Origin: Engelhardtia mirabilis
GTDB taxonomy: Bacteria > Planctomycetota > UBA1135 > GCA-002686595
Assembly (NCBI RefSeq): GCF_007748095.1
Contig: NZ_CP036287.1
Span: 6,262,001 to 6,326,000, forward strand
Reading direction: 5' to 3'
DNA length: 64,000 nt
Shown: one piece after another, positions 51,450 to 60,789 of the stretch
How the letters are laid out: each line of letters starts with the position of its first letter
How positions within the stretch are numbered: position 1 is the first letter of the stretch
The notes under the pieces: model-generated
The model's database searches: none
Seen by the model: the letters and a program-made list of their open reading frames with translations, nothing else
Told to the model about the DNA's origin: nothing
Program-made: the position numbers and the translations under genes

Positions 51450-53888
51450 CTAGCGCCGCTGCCCGAGCGCCTCTAGCCGGGCAAGCAATCCTTCAGCTAC
51501 TTCGCGTTGCGCGCGTAGCGAGACCGGAAAGACCGCGACACAGCCGTCTGCGTAGCCCGCGGCGAGCTCGCTGCCGGCAGGATCGAAGGCCAAGGCCGTA
51601 ACGGTGCTCGGACCCGTGCTCGAGTCGACCAGAATCACATCGAACCTCAGCCCGCAAATGGCGACGGGCCCGTCGTCGTCGCCGATCGCCAACATCGACG
51701 AGCGAGCGTCGAACGCAAGGGCCGTCACCGCCGAGATGCCGCCTGGCCGAGCTAGCTCGCGCCAATCCCGATCGCCCGTGCGGCGCGTTCGTATCGAAAT
51801 GCGCCCGCCCACCGCCGCAAGCCAATCACGGTCGAGCGAAGAGGTCACCAGCGAGGTCTCGCCCCATTCAGGCTTCCACCCCGAGGGGACCGCAACCGAG
51901 GGAGACAGTGCCGTCGAAATCGCGTCCACGGACTCCGGTCTTGACTCCGACGCCGACCAGCCGCGCGGCCAACTCCGGATCGCACCGTCCTCGAATCGAG
52001 CGATCAAATCGCCGCTAAGTTGGTCGACTCGCAGATCGACGACGCCGTCACCACTCACGGTCAGCCGACTTCGCTGCGCCTCGGGCAGGAGCGGCGGGCG
52101 CGTCGAACCGGATCGAGGCCCTTGCAGCACCCGGCTCGCGCCACGAGCGCGTCCTTCAAGAACCTGAACGCGCCCCAGCATGTCCGCCACCGCGATCCAG
52201 GCCAAGTCCTCGGTCGCCGCGATCTGGTCGACGGGGTAGGTCCCCAGGTAGATATCGCCAAGCGGAGCCACGTCGTGTGCAGTCCAAAGGTGGACTCTCC
52301 CGCTGTCACTTCCGCTCACGACCCACCGACCGTCGCGCGATTGAACGGCGCTCGAGACGCGCGAATCGCCGGCTCGACGAGGAATTCCGAAGAACCCCAT
52401 CTCGGGCGGATCGACTGCTGCAGAGATGAACTGCCCCTGCCCATCCACCGCAAGCAATCTCCGCTGGTCGGCGAATCCCTGAATCAAGTAAGAGCCGTCA
52501 CTTCTGTCCAGCAGATCGCCCGACGCCGCACTGTGGAAGCGCATCTCCCAACTGGCTGACGACGCGATGATCTCGCCGTCGGTCGAGGTCGCGAGGCTCA
52601 GCCTCTGATTAGGGGGGTAGCTCGTCAGCAGCTCCACCTCGCCAGCGGCCCCCGAGGGGGTCCCGATGACGAAGACGCGGCCGGCGATGTCGCCGATTAC
52701 CACGCGTGTCGGTCCGGCGCACGCCAGCGATTGGATTCCCTCGTCGCTCCCGACCGACCTCCCGGTGATTGCGCCAGTGCGCGGATCAGCCCAGAGCAGA
52801 TCGCCGCGGTTCGTACCGATAACCAGCGCACCGACCGCGTCGAATGCGATGGCGGTGCCCTCGACGTCGCGCACCTCCACGGCCGCCCCGAGACTCTCGA
52901 CGTCGACGACGAGGACCTGACCCCGTGAGGTGAGGAGGGCGAGGGTGCTCCCGCCCGGCGCAAACGCCATGCCGAGCAACGGGCCGTCGAAGCGCCCGAG
53001 CACGAACCGCTTCTCGGCAGCCACAATGGCACGTGCCAGCCCGATTCGAGCCGTTGGAGGGGTCGGGAGCCACGACGGTCGGACGGCATCGAGTGCCGCC
53101 TCCAGGGCCTCGCGCTCGGCACCGACCGTGTCCGCGAAGGCTGCCGCGCGATCCGACCCGGCGTTTCGACGAAGCATCTCGCGCGAATAGCCGATCGTCA
53201 GCACCGCGCCCGCCGAGAGCGCGAGCGTCACCGCGCCTACGGTCGACAGGGCCAGAACACGTCGTGCCCTCCGCCGCGCCGCGGCAACGAACTCGGTGGC
53301 CAACTTCGACGGACGCGGAAGGAGCTGCGGGTCGACTGCGGCACGGGCGGTCCAGGCCTCGAAACGACGCAGATCTCGGCCATCCAGGTGAGCGCTCCTG
53401 CTGGAAGCCTCCGCCCATTCACGAGCCGCCCGCAGAACCTGCGAAGCGAACCTCGACAGGACGAAGTCGGTTCGAGCCGCAGCCGCGATCGCCCGCGCAG
53501 ACTCACCCACGGCGGGCCAGGTGAGGACCCACTGGGCGGACCGCACACTCAGGGGCAGACCCTCGCCCTCACAATCCGGATCGATCCGGACTGGCACCAG
53601 CCTCTGCCCCCACTCGCCCGCCAGTTCAAGCTCTCGTCGACACTCGGACGAGGATTCGAGTGACCTCGATACGAGCACGACCATCGCATCCGAGGACGCG
53701 ACAAGATCGTCGATCTCGGAACGGAAGTCCGGGCTCCCTGGCGTGAGAAGCCAGTCGCCGACCGGCTCGATCCCGGTGGCGCCCAACGCTGTCGCAAGGG
53801 CAGCACGCTCACTACCGTCGTCGTGGGCATAGCAGACGAAGACCCTGAGCCCCTCCGCGGCACCACCAGCTTCAGCGTCCTCTTCCAT
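51450..53888 (-). CDS. TIR domain-transmembrane-WD40-like propeller protein
   Basis: 812 residues from ATG 53888 (a GTG at 53897 adds three). The N-terminal TIR domain (about 13-140) starts LRVFVCYAHDDGSERAALATAL. The conserved SSSECRRELELA segment holds E86, matching the catalytic Glu of NAD-cleaving TIR domains, and LVPVRIDP follows. A helical linker leads to a transmembrane helix at about 210-233 (LALSTVGAVTLALSAGAVLTIGY). The remaining 550 residues form beta-propeller repeats (GMAFAPGGSTLALLTSRGQVLVVD, VQSRDGRWVVSGSDSGRVHLW, LAFDPAGSELAAGYADGCVAVFP). Because TIR lies before the helix, it should be cytoplasmic and the propeller outside. Possible NADase-based stress or phage sensor; the role is inferred. 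Confidence 0.85.
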   Translation of the reverse strand: MEEDAEAGGAAEGLRVFVCYAHDDGSERAALATALGATGIEPVGDWLLTPGSPDFRSEIDDLVASSDAMVVLVSRSLESSSECRRELELAGEWGQRLVPVRIDPDCEGEGLPLSVRSAQWVLTWPAVGESARAIAAAARTDFVLSRFASQVLRAAREWAEASSRSAHLDGRDLRRFEAWTARAAVDPQLLPRPSKLATEFVAAARRRARRVLALSTVGAVTLALSAGAVLTIGYSREMLRRNAGSDRAAAFADTVGAEREALEAALDAVRPSWLPTPPTARIGLARAIVAAEKRFVLGRFDGPLLGMAFAPGGSTLALLTSRGQVLVVDVESLGAAVEVRDVEGTAIAFDAVGALVIGTNRGDLLWADPRTGAITGRSVGSDEGIQSLACAGPTRVVIGDIAGRVFVIGTPSGAAGEVELLTSYPPNQRLSLATSTDGEIIASSASWEMRFHSAASGDLLDRSDGSYLIQGFADQRRLLAVDGQGQFISAAVDPPEMGFFGIPRRAGDSRVSSAVQSRDGRWVVSGSDSGRVHLWTAHDVAPLGDIYLGTYPVDQIAATEDLAWIAVADMLGRVQVLEGRARGASRVLQGPRSGSTRPPLLPEAQRSRLTVSGDGVVDLRVDQLSGDLIARFEDGAIRSWPRGWSASESRPESVDAISTALSPSVAVPSGWKPEWGETSLVTSSLDRDWLAAVGGRISIRTRRTGDRDWRELARPGGISAVTALAFDARSSMLAIGDDDGPVAICGLRFDVILVDSSTGPSTVTALAFDPAGSELAAGYADGCVAVFPVSLRAQREVAEGLLARLEALGQRR

Positions 53889-53972
53889 GCCCACCACGCT
53901 TACGTTCTTCTGTCTGCCACGCGCGAAGTCATCGGCTGCAGCCAGAGAGTTCCATACAGCTTCGGAAGGCTG

Positions 53973-56303
53973 TCACAGCATCCCCATCGGATCCACGTCC
54001 ACGCCGATGCGGGGGCGTGCGGTGGACTCCGCCAGCTCGAGCAGCAGCTCGCGGGCGGTGGCGAAGCGCGCCGAGCCCACCGGGGTCTTGACCAAGAGGT
54101 GGTGGCGGTAGCGGCCGCGCACGAGGGACATCGGCGCCGGGGCCGGGCCGAGGACGACCGCGTCGGTGCCGTCGAGGGCGGCGTGCAGGGCTTGGCAGGC
54201 GGAGTCGGCGACGCTGGCGGCTTTGCTGCCGTCCTCGTCCTCGAAGACGGCGCGCAAGATCCTGCCGAAGGGCGGGTAGCCCAGTTCGCGGCGCGAGACC
54301 AGCTCGGCCTCGGCGAAGCTCGTGAAGTCGTGGCGCGCGGCGAAGCGCACGGCCGGGTGCTCGGGGTTCTCGGTCTGGACCACGATGTGGCCGGCGAGGT
54401 CCGCGCGGCCGGCGCGGCCGGCGACCTGGCTGATGAGCTGGAAGGTGCGTTCGGCGGAGCGGAAGTCGGGCAGGTGTAGGGACGTGTCCGCCGAGACGAT
54501 GCCGACCACGGTGACGCGCGGGAAGTCGAGTCCCTTGGCGATCATCTGGGTGCCGACCAGGAAGTCGAGCTCGCCCGAGCCGAAGGCCGAGAGGGTGCGC
54601 TCGTAGTCCTCGCGCCGGTGCATGGTGTCCGAGTCCATGCGGGCGACGCGCGCGGAAGGGAACAGCTTGCGCAGGGTGCGCTCCACGCGTTCCGAACCCG
54701 CGCCGATCATGCGGCCGCCGGGTGCCGAGCAGGTCGGGCAGTTGCGCGGCACCGCCGTCTCGTTCTGGCACAGGTGGCAGACCAGGCGGTCGATGTCGCG
54801 GTGCCAGGTCATCGGCACGTCGCACTGGGCGCAGCGCACGGTCGTGCGACAGCCCGGGCACCACAGGACGGGCGCGTAGCCGCGGCGGTTGAGGAACAGG
54901 ATGCCCTGCTCGCCGCGCTGCAGCGCGCCCTCCAAGTGCTGACGCAGGTTGCGGGAGAACAGCGCGCCGAACTCGCCCGTGGGCTCGGTCCGCATGTCGA
55001 CGATCTCGACCCGCGGCATGGGGCGGCCGCCAACGCGCTCGGGCAGGGACAGGTGCGCGTGGACGCCGGTGCGCGCGGCGTGCCAGGTCTCCAGGGCCGG
55101 GGTGGCCGAGCCCAGCACGCACACGGCCCCCTCGCGGCGCGCACGCTCCAGGGCCACGTCGCGGGCGTGGTAGCGCGGCGTCGAGGCCTGCTTGAACGAC
55201 GGCTCGTGCTCCTCGTCGATCACGATCACGCCCAGGTCCACCACCGGCGCGAAGACCGCCGAGCGCGCGCCGACGATCACCCGCGCCTCCCCGTGCCGCG
55301 CACGCCGCCAGGCGGACAGGCGCTGGGCGTCGGTCATGCGGCTGTGCAGCACGGCCACGTCGTTGAAGCGCGAGCGGAACCAGCCCACGGTCTGGGGCGT
55401 GAGCGAGATCTCCGGCACCAGCACGATCGCCGAGCGCCCCGCGGCCAGGGCGCGCTCGATGACCCGCAGGTAGACCTCGGTCTTGCCGCTGCCGGTCACG
55501 CCCTCGAGCAGAAAGCTGCGGTGCTTGCGCGTCTCGACGCAGTGGCTGATGGCGTCCACCGCCCAGGCCTGGGCCTCGAACAGCTCCGGCGGCGTGCTGC
55601 GCTCGCGGCCCTGCTCGCCCACCTCGAAGGGCTCGAAGGCGGCCGAGCGCAGCTCGACCAAGCCCTTCTTGGCCAGGGTCCGCGCGGGCGACTCGGACAG
55701 CCCCAGCTTGTTCGTCAGGTCGCGCAGGCCGATCTCGCCCTCGATGCCGAGCAGGGTCCGCAAGAGGCGGTGCTGCTCGGGGCTCTTCTCCTCCAGCTCG
55801 GCCAGGGCCTCCGGCGTCGCTGCCTCGGTCGCGCGCGCCATCCAGATGCGTTTGGTCTGGCGCTCGCGCTTGAGCGGCGCCGGCAGGATCGCGCCCAGGG
55901 CCTCGCCCCAGGCGCAGCCGTACTGGGTCGCCATCCAGCGCGTCAGATCGAGCAGCGGCGCGTCGACCACCGGCTCGGTGTCGAGGCAGCGCTCGATGGC
56001 GCGCAGCTTGTGGGCCGCGGCCAGATCCTTGTCGCTCGGCGGACCCACCGCCACCACCACGCCGACCTCGGTGCGCCGCCCGAAGGGCACGCGCACGCGC
56101 ACGCCGAGGGTCACGGCCCCTTCCAACTCGACGGGGATCGTGTAGCTGAACTCCGTGCGCACGGGCCGCGCCAGGGCCACGTTGGCGACGACCTTGGGCG
56201 GCTCCACCGGGGGCGCATCGACCTTCGGCGCAGCGGGTTTCTTGGCGCGCCTACGAGGCGGCCTCGGCTCGTCGTCGAGTTCTCCGAACAGGCCGGTGGC
56301 CAC
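53973..56303 (-). CDS. priA: Primosomal replication protein N' (replication restart helicase)
   Basis: 776 residues from GTG 56303 (GAGGGG upstream). A charged N-terminal extension precedes the 3'-DNA-binding domain (FSYTIPVELEGAVTLGVRVRVPFG). Helicase motifs: Walker A GVTGSGKTEVYL with K274, motif II DEEH at 363-366, III GSATP. Eight zinc-binding cysteines interrupt the second lobe (C482, C485, C491, C494, C509, C512, C522, C525), then GTQMIAKGLDFPRVTVVG and QVAGRAGRA. PriA reloads the replisome at broken forks. Last gene of the leftward operon, 24 bp after mazG. Confidence 0.96.
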   Translation of the reverse strand: MATGLFGELDDEPRPPRRRAKKPAAPKVDAPPVEPPKVVANVALARPVRTEFSYTIPVELEGAVTLGVRVRVPFGRRTEVGVVVAVGPPSDKDLAAAHKLRAIERCLDTEPVVDAPLLDLTRWMATQYGCAWGEALGAILPAPLKRERQTKRIWMARATEAATPEALAELEEKSPEQHRLLRTLLGIEGEIGLRDLTNKLGLSESPARTLAKKGLVELRSAAFEPFEVGEQGRERSTPPELFEAQAWAVDAISHCVETRKHRSFLLEGVTGSGKTEVYLRVIERALAAGRSAIVLVPEISLTPQTVGWFRSRFNDVAVLHSRMTDAQRLSAWRRARHGEARVIVGARSAVFAPVVDLGVIVIDEEHEPSFKQASTPRYHARDVALERARREGAVCVLGSATPALETWHAARTGVHAHLSLPERVGGRPMPRVEIVDMRTEPTGEFGALFSRNLRQHLEGALQRGEQGILFLNRRGYAPVLWCPGCRTTVRCAQCDVPMTWHRDIDRLVCHLCQNETAVPRNCPTCSAPGGRMIGAGSERVERTLRKLFPSARVARMDSDTMHRREDYERTLSAFGSGELDFLVGTQMIAKGLDFPRVTVVGIVSADTSLHLPDFRSAERTFQLISQVAGRAGRADLAGHIVVQTENPEHPAVRFAARHDFTSFAEAELVSRRELGYPPFGRILRAVFEDEDGSKAASVADSACQALHAALDGTDAVVLGPAPAPMSLVRGRYRHHLLVKTPVGSARFATARELLLELAESTARPRIGVDVDPMGML

Positions 56304-56327
56304 GGTAACGGGGGGCCCCTCGAGCCC

Positions 56328-56606
56328 TCAGCGGTCCTTGTGGTGGCCGGGCACGCCGTCCGCCAGGTACTTGGCGCGCACCGCGTCCTCGAGGTCGATG
56401 CCGCGCATGGACGCCAGGCTCGCTAGCCAGGCGAAGACGTCGGCGAACTCCCCCGCCAGCTCGTCATCCGGCGCCCCGCGGCGCAGGTCGCGGGTCAGCT
56501 CGCCGACCTCCTCGGCGAACCACATGTAGGTGCCCTCGAGGCCGCGCTCGGTGTCGCGCTCGAAGTAGAGCTGTCGGATCAGGTCTTGGAACTCGCGGAT
56601 CTGCAT
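56328..56606 (-). CDS. MazG-like nucleotide pyrophosphohydrolase
   Basis: 92 residues, a single-domain MazG-type protein. The metal-binding pattern ExxE...ExxD is seen: WFAEEVGELTRDLRRG provides EEVGE, and LAGEFADVFAWLASLA provides ExxD. It starts 3 bp after the stop of the phosphatase gene, so translation is coupled. Such small MazG proteins hydrolyse (d)NTPs to NMPs, often damaged or aberrant nucleotides; the specific substrate is unknown. Length is that of dimeric or tetrameric family members, half of the E. coli two-domain enzyme. Confidence 0.88.
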   Translation of the reverse strand: MQIREFQDLIRQLYFERDTERGLEGTYMWFAEEVGELTRDLRRGAPDDELAGEFADVFAWLASLASMRGIDLEDAVRAKYLADGVPGHHKDR

Positions 56607-56609
56607 GGG

Positions 56610-57986
56610 TCAGTCGTCCCTCCGAACAGTGACGACCGAGAGGTCCGCCGGGAACACCTCATCCGCGCAAAAGGCTTCGAGGTCCGCGCGCAGGCCGCGC
56701 AGGAAGCGGTCGGTCGACAGGCCCGCGCGCCCCACCACGAGCTGGTAGAAGCCGCGCTCGCCCAGCTCGTCGCCGTTCTCGTCGGGCAGGCCCGCGGCGG
56801 CGGCGCCGGCCAGGACCAGCCGGTCGCCGGGGGCCACCTCCAGGCGTTGGACGTCGAGCCGGCGCGCGAACACCGGCCCCTTGTCGAGGCCCAGCGCGAG
56901 GCCGCCGGGCTGCAGCACGCGCAGCTTGCCGTCCGCCGCGCCGATCCGCAGCACCGGCAGGCGGTGCCCGGCGCAGACCACCGTGGCCGCGTCGCCGCCG
57001 GGCTCGAGCTGCACGTAGAGGGCGCTGACCCAGGTGCCGCGCAACACGTCGCGGGCCAGCTCGCGGTTGACCTCGGCCAGGGCGGCGGTGACCTCGTCGC
57101 CGCGGCGCAGGGCCGAGCGCAGGAAGGCGCGGGCGGTGGCGCCGATCAGGGCCGCGGGCGCGCCGCTGGCGCCGACGTCGCAGACCAGCAGCCCGAGGGA
57201 GCCGTCGTCGAGCTCGATGAAGTCGTGGAAGGCGCCGCCGAGCTCGGGCCCGGCCAGGTGGAAGGCGCCCACGTCGAAGCCCGCCAGCAGGGGCGTGGCC
57301 AGGGGCATCAGCGCGTCGCGCACGGCGCCGGTCAGCTCCGCCTCGCGCTCTCGGGCGTCGAGCTCGAGCTCCGCCTCGCGGGCTTCGGAGAGCTCGTCGC
57401 TCATGCGGTCGAGCGCACGGCTGAGCGAGGCGATCTCGCTGCCCCCGCCGCCGACCCGCCCGCGGTAGCGCGGGTCGTGGATCGAGATCTGCCGCACGGA
57501 CTTGATGATCGCGCGCAGGGGGCTCGTGAACTGGCTGGCCGCCCACCAGGCAACGCCCACGCCCACCAGCACCATGGCGGCCAGGATCGGCAGGACCAGG
57601 CCGAGCAGGGTGCGGCCCACGTCGTCGCGCTCGGCGGGCACGAACAGCCGCACCTCTGCGGAGCCCTCGCCGGCGCGGAACAGCTCGGCGTCCACGGCTC
57701 CGTCGACGCGCACGGGCTCGCTCGACACGCCCCCCTCGTGCCGCTCGCCGCGCCGCGTGCCCGTGCCGCCGGCCGCCCGCCAGGCGCCCGACTCGGCGCG
57801 CTCACTCAGCGCCACCGAGCTGGCCAGCAGCCGCTCGGCGTAGTTCTCGGTCACCGCCGTCGCGCTGCGCACGATCAGGTAGCCCGCCCCGCCACCCACG
57901 AGGACCAGCGCCCCCGCGATGGCGAAGGTGAAGCGCGCGGCGAGGCCGATGCCCCCCGAGCGCTCCGCTCCGCGTCCCCGACTCAC
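56610..57986 (-). CDS. Membrane PP2C-type (SpoIIE/RsbU-like) phosphatase with HAMP-like linker
   Basis: 458 residues from a GTG at 57986 overlapping the pgpA stop (GTGA). Two transmembrane helices (about 15-40 and 126-150) flank an 85-residue external loop. A HAMP-like region follows the second helix (SPLRAIIKSVRQI...ASLSRALDRMSDEL), then a coiled-coil signalling helix. From about 215 to the end is a PP2C/SpoIIE domain: FHDFIELDDGSLGLLVCDVGASGAPAALIGATARAF, VSALYVQLEPGGDAATVVCAGHRLPVLRI, GDRLVLAGAAAAGLPDENGD. The usual D-G metal motif reads DVGASG here and the acidic pairs are partly altered, so activity is uncertain. Likely part of a phosphoswitch acting on an anti-anti-sigma factor, unseen here. 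Confidence 0.8.
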   Translation of the reverse strand: MSRGRGAERSGGIGLAARFTFAIAGALVLVGGGAGYLIVRSATAVTENYAERLLASSVALSERAESGAWRAAGGTGTRRGERHEGGVSSEPVRVDGAVDAELFRAGEGSAEVRLFVPAERDDVGRTLLGLVLPILAAMVLVGVGVAWWAASQFTSPLRAIIKSVRQISIHDPRYRGRVGGGGSEIASLSRALDRMSDELSEAREAELELDAREREAELTGAVRDALMPLATPLLAGFDVGAFHLAGPELGGAFHDFIELDDGSLGLLVCDVGASGAPAALIGATARAFLRSALRRGDEVTAALAEVNRELARDVLRGTWVSALYVQLEPGGDAATVVCAGHRLPVLRIGAADGKLRVLQPGGLALGLDKGPVFARRLDVQRLEVAPGDRLVLAGAAAAGLPDENGDELGERGFYQLVVGRAGLSTDRFLRGLRADLEAFCADEVFPADLSVVTVRRDD

Positions 57987-58468
57987 CCGACCAGGGTCCA
58001 GTTGGCGGGCTCGAGCAGCAGCAGCCTCGCCGCCGCCATCACGGCCAGGCCGTAGAGCCCGGCGACCACGTCGTCGAGCAGGATGCCGTCACCGCCGCCC
58101 AGGCGCTCCATGCGTCGCGCCGGCGGGGGCTTGACGATGTCGAACAGACGGAAGACGAAGAAACCGACGATCAGCGTCAGGTAGGTCGGGCTGCCGAGCC
58201 ACCAAACCGTGACCAGGTAGCCCACGACCTCGTCGAGCACGAAGATGCCCGGGTCCTTCTTGCCGGCGTAGGCCTCGGACCAGTCGCCGAGGCTGCGGCC
58301 GACCAGGTACACGAGCACGGCCGCCACGAGGCTCCACACGGCGAAGTTGCCGGTGAAGGACAGGCCCCAGGCGATGGCCACGCCACCCAGGGTCCCGAAA
58401 GTCCCGGGGGCGAAGGGCGAGCAGCCCAGGTAGCCGCAGGAGACGATGCCGAGCTTGAGTTTGTCCAC
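57983..58468 (-). CDS. pgpA: Phosphatidylglycerophosphatase A
   Basis: 161 residues from a GTG at 58468, whose first base is the last base of the pgsA stop codon (TAGTG). Typical PgpA sequence: IVSCGYLGCSPFAPGTFGTLGG at the start (loop with C and PGT), then GKKDPGIFVLDEVVGYLVTV (KDPG..VxDEVxG). VGFFVFRLFDIVKPPPARRMERLGGGDGILLDDVVAGLYG carries the FRxFDxxKP and DDxxAG motifs. It removes the phosphate from phosphatidylglycerol phosphate to give phosphatidylglycerol. It directly follows pgsA, which makes its substrate: a pathway pair. Four membrane helices. Confidence 0.95.
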   Translation of the reverse strand: MDKLKLGIVSCGYLGCSPFAPGTFGTLGGVAIAWGLSFTGNFAVWSLVAAVLVYLVGRSLGDWSEAYAGKKDPGIFVLDEVVGYLVTVWWLGSPTYLTLIVGFFVFRLFDIVKPPPARRMERLGGGDGILLDDVVAGLYGLAVMAAARLLLLEPANWTLVG

Positions 58469-59133
58469 TACGACACCATCCGCTGCAACTTGAGGACGTA
58501 GGTCGCGCCGGAGCCGACCGTGGTGATCAGGGTGCCCCAGACGGCGACGTGGGCGATCAGGCGCACGGCTTCGTACAGCGGCGTGGGCCACGGGATGCCG
58601 TGCAGGCCGAGCATCGCGCCGATGGCGATGCACTGCACGATCATCTTGAACTTGCCGAAGCGGTCGGCGCCGAACTCCAGGCCCTGGCTCTCGGCGTAGC
58701 CGCGGATGCCGGTCACGAGGAACTCGCGCGCCAGGACCACGACCACCACCCAGGCCGGCAGGAAGGGCTGGGACCAGGGCAGAACCGCCAGGAAGACGAA
58801 GGTCCCGACCACCAGCACCTTGTCGACGAAGGGGTCCGCGATGCGTCCGAAGGTGGTCACGTGGCCGTCGCGGCGGGCCAGCCAGCCGTCGACGAAGTCG
58901 GTCGAGGCCACGAGGATGAACAGCCAGAAGGAGATCGCCAGGGGCACGAACAGCTCCGTCGGCGGGCGATCGCCCATCCAGGCCAGGATTGCGAACAGGA
59001 GCAGGGCGCCCACGAACCGGATCGCGGTGATGCGGTTGGGCCAGTAGGCGAAGATGCCAGCGCTGTCGCGCCCGGTGGTGCGGACGGGAGCGGGAGCTTG
59101 CGGGGACTCGCTGGGCACTTCGGCGGCGCTCAT
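58468..59133 (-). CDS. pgsA: CDP-diacylglycerol-glycerol-3-phosphate 3-phosphatidyltransferase
   Basis: 221 residues. ATG 59133 overlaps the rimO stop by 3 bp (ATGA). The CDP-alcohol phosphotransferase motif D-G-x2-A-R-x8-G-x3-D-x3-D is complete in TDFVDGWLARRDGHVTTFGRIADPFVDK, so all metal-binding Asp residues are present. About six membrane helices (FVGALLLFAILAWM, LAISFWLFILVAST, VVGTFVFLAVLPW, AWVVVVVLAREFLVTGIRG, IVQCIAIGAMLGL, LIAHVAVWGTLIT). It makes phosphatidylglycerol phosphate from CDP-diacylglycerol and glycerol-3-phosphate in the cytoplasmic membrane. Its stop overlaps pgpA by 1 bp. Confidence 0.96.
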   Translation of the reverse strand: MSAAEVPSESPQAPAPVRTTGRDSAGIFAYWPNRITAIRFVGALLLFAILAWMGDRPPTELFVPLAISFWLFILVASTDFVDGWLARRDGHVTTFGRIADPFVDKVLVVGTFVFLAVLPWSQPFLPAWVVVVVLAREFLVTGIRGYAESQGLEFGADRFGKFKMIVQCIAIGAMLGLHGIPWPTPLYEAVRLIAHVAVWGTLITTVGSGATYVLKLQRMVS

Positions 59134-60527
59134 TCGTCGTAGTCCGGCTCGCAGATCAGGTTCAACTCGTCGTCGACAGCGATCGGGATCCCCACGATAC
59201 GGTCGCCGACGTCGATATCGACGTCCGCGGGCAGATCGACCAGGGCCAGGAGGTCGACCTCGGGGGCGTCGCGCTCGGGGCGGCAGACGGCGCGCAGGCC
59301 GGGCTCTGCGTCGGAGCCCGCCGGGTGCAGCTCGTCGATCAAGAGCACCTGGGGCTTGCCGATCAAGGCCTCCTGGCTGGCGCCAAGGACGCGGTCACGC
59401 GCGGCCAGGACGGCGCGCACGCGCTCGTCGGCCACGGCCGGGTCCACGCGCCCGGGCAGGTCGAAGCCGGTCGTGCCCTCCTCAGGGGAGTAGGTGAAGG
59501 CGCCCAGCCGCCCGAGGCGGTACTCCTCGACGAAGGCGGCCGCCTCGGCGGCGTCGGCGTCGGTCTCGCCGGGAAAGCCCATCAGGAGGGTCGTGCGCAG
59601 GGTCAGATCCGGGACCTCCTCGAGCAGCCGGTCGAGGATCCGACGCACCTGGTCGCCGGAGCCGTGGCGGCGCATGGCGCGCAGGACCGGCGTGGCGATG
59701 TGCTGGACCGGGATGTCCAGGTAGTTCGCCACGCGCGGGTGGTCGCGCAGCAGTTCGGTCAGGCCCCAGGGGAAGCGGTTGGGGTAGGCGTACATGACGC
59801 GCACCTGGTGCTCGCCGTCGAGGTCGGCCACGGCGCGCACCAGGTCGGGCAGCTCCAGATCCATGTCGCGGCCCCAGGCGGTGGAGTCCTCGGCCACCAC
59901 GACCAACTCGCGCACGCCCGCGCCGATCAGCTCCTCGGCCTCGGCCAGGACGGCGGGCAGGCGCTTGGAGCGGTGCTTGCCGCGCATGATCGGGATCGCG
60001 CAGAAGCTGCACTGGTGGTCGCAGCCGTGGCTGATCCGCAGGTAGGCGTAGGAGCCGGGCGTCGCGAGCAGGCGCGCGCCCTCGCGCTCGTCCCCGCGCC
60101 CCTCGAGGGCCTCGAGGTAGGCCGGCACCCGCTCGCCGCTGCCCAGCTTGAAGATCGACTTGGCCAGCTCGCCGTAGTCGGAGATCTCCGCCCACAGGTC
60201 CACGTCCGGGTACTTGCGTTGGAGCTGGCGCTTGTAGCGCTGCACCAGGCAGCCGGCCACGGCCACCGCCTTGATGCGCCCGGCGCGCTTGTGGGCCAGC
60301 TGCTCGGCGATGGCCGAGTTCGACTCCTCGCGCGCCAGCCCGATGAACGAGCAGGTGTTGACCACGACCACGTCGGCCTCGGCCGGGTCCCCGGTGACCA
60401 TGCAGCCCGCTTCCGCCATCCGAGCCAGGATCAGCTCGGAGTCGATCAGGTTGCGGGCGCAGCCCAGGTGGACCAGGGCGGTGGTGACGGGGCTCGCGGT
60501 GGGTTGGGCGGTGGAGGAGGGAGGCAC
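59130..60527 (-). CDS. rimO: Ribosomal protein S12 methylthiotransferase (radical SAM)
   Basis: 465 residues from GTG 60527, which fits family length; the frame runs on to 60635 with no homology. N-terminal MTTase (UPF0004) cysteines: LGCARN (C23), VNTCSF (C59), AGCLVQ (C93). The radical SAM cluster is CDHQCSFC at 169-176 (C-x3-C-x2-C), followed by MRGKHRSK. A TRAM domain closes the protein (FSPEEGT..., then ASQEALIGKPQVLLIDE). It adds a methylthio group to an Asp of ribosomal protein S12; RimO is preferred to MiaB because of the AIPIMRGKHRSK pattern and the acidic TRAM end. First gene of the leftward operon; a TAGAAT hexamer lies about 40 bp upstream. Confidence 0.92.
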   Translation of the reverse strand: MPPSSTAQPTASPVTTALVHLGCARNLIDSELILARMAEAGCMVTGDPAEADVVVVNTCSFIGLAREESNSAIAEQLAHKRAGRIKAVAVAGCLVQRYKRQLQRKYPDVDLWAEISDYGELAKSIFKLGSGERVPAYLEALEGRGDEREGARLLATPGSYAYLRISHGCDHQCSFCAIPIMRGKHRSKRLPAVLAEAEELIGAGVRELVVVAEDSTAWGRDMDLELPDLVRAVADLDGEHQVRVMYAYPNRFPWGLTELLRDHPRVANYLDIPVQHIATPVLRAMRRHGSGDQVRRILDRLLEEVPDLTLRTTLLMGFPGETDADAAEAAAFVEEYRLGRLGAFTYSPEEGTTGFDLPGRVDPAVADERVRAVLAARDRVLGASQEALIGKPQVLLIDELHPAGSDAEPGLRAVCRPERDAPEVDLLALVDLPADVDIDVGDRIVGIPIAVDDELNLICEPDYDE

Positions 60528-60567
60528 GGGCTGGCTCGGGGCTCGCTGAGCGGGCGGGAGGGCCCGG

Positions 60568-60573
60568 ATTCTA
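60568..60573 (-). promoter_or_regulatory. Possible -10 hexamer (TAGAAT) for the rimO operon
   Basis: On the minus strand GGATAGAATCC lies about 40 bp before the GTG at 60527, the only AT-rich point in the gap. No -35 match was seen. Confidence 0.3.
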
Positions 60574-60789
60574 TCCGGTCGACACCCCGCTCCGGCCAGC
60601 GCCGCGACGCCACGAGTCCGATCCGGGGGCCCCACCCATGGCCGCCGATCGAGCTGGACTCCCGCGTCTCGCCCTGGGGGTCCCGCGATACGAGCCGGGT
60701 CGCGGAGCCTCGCCCCGCGACCCGCTCGGCGGCCTCGATCTCAGCCGTATCCGTCGGCCGGTCGGGCGGATCCAGTCACCCCAGCGCCT

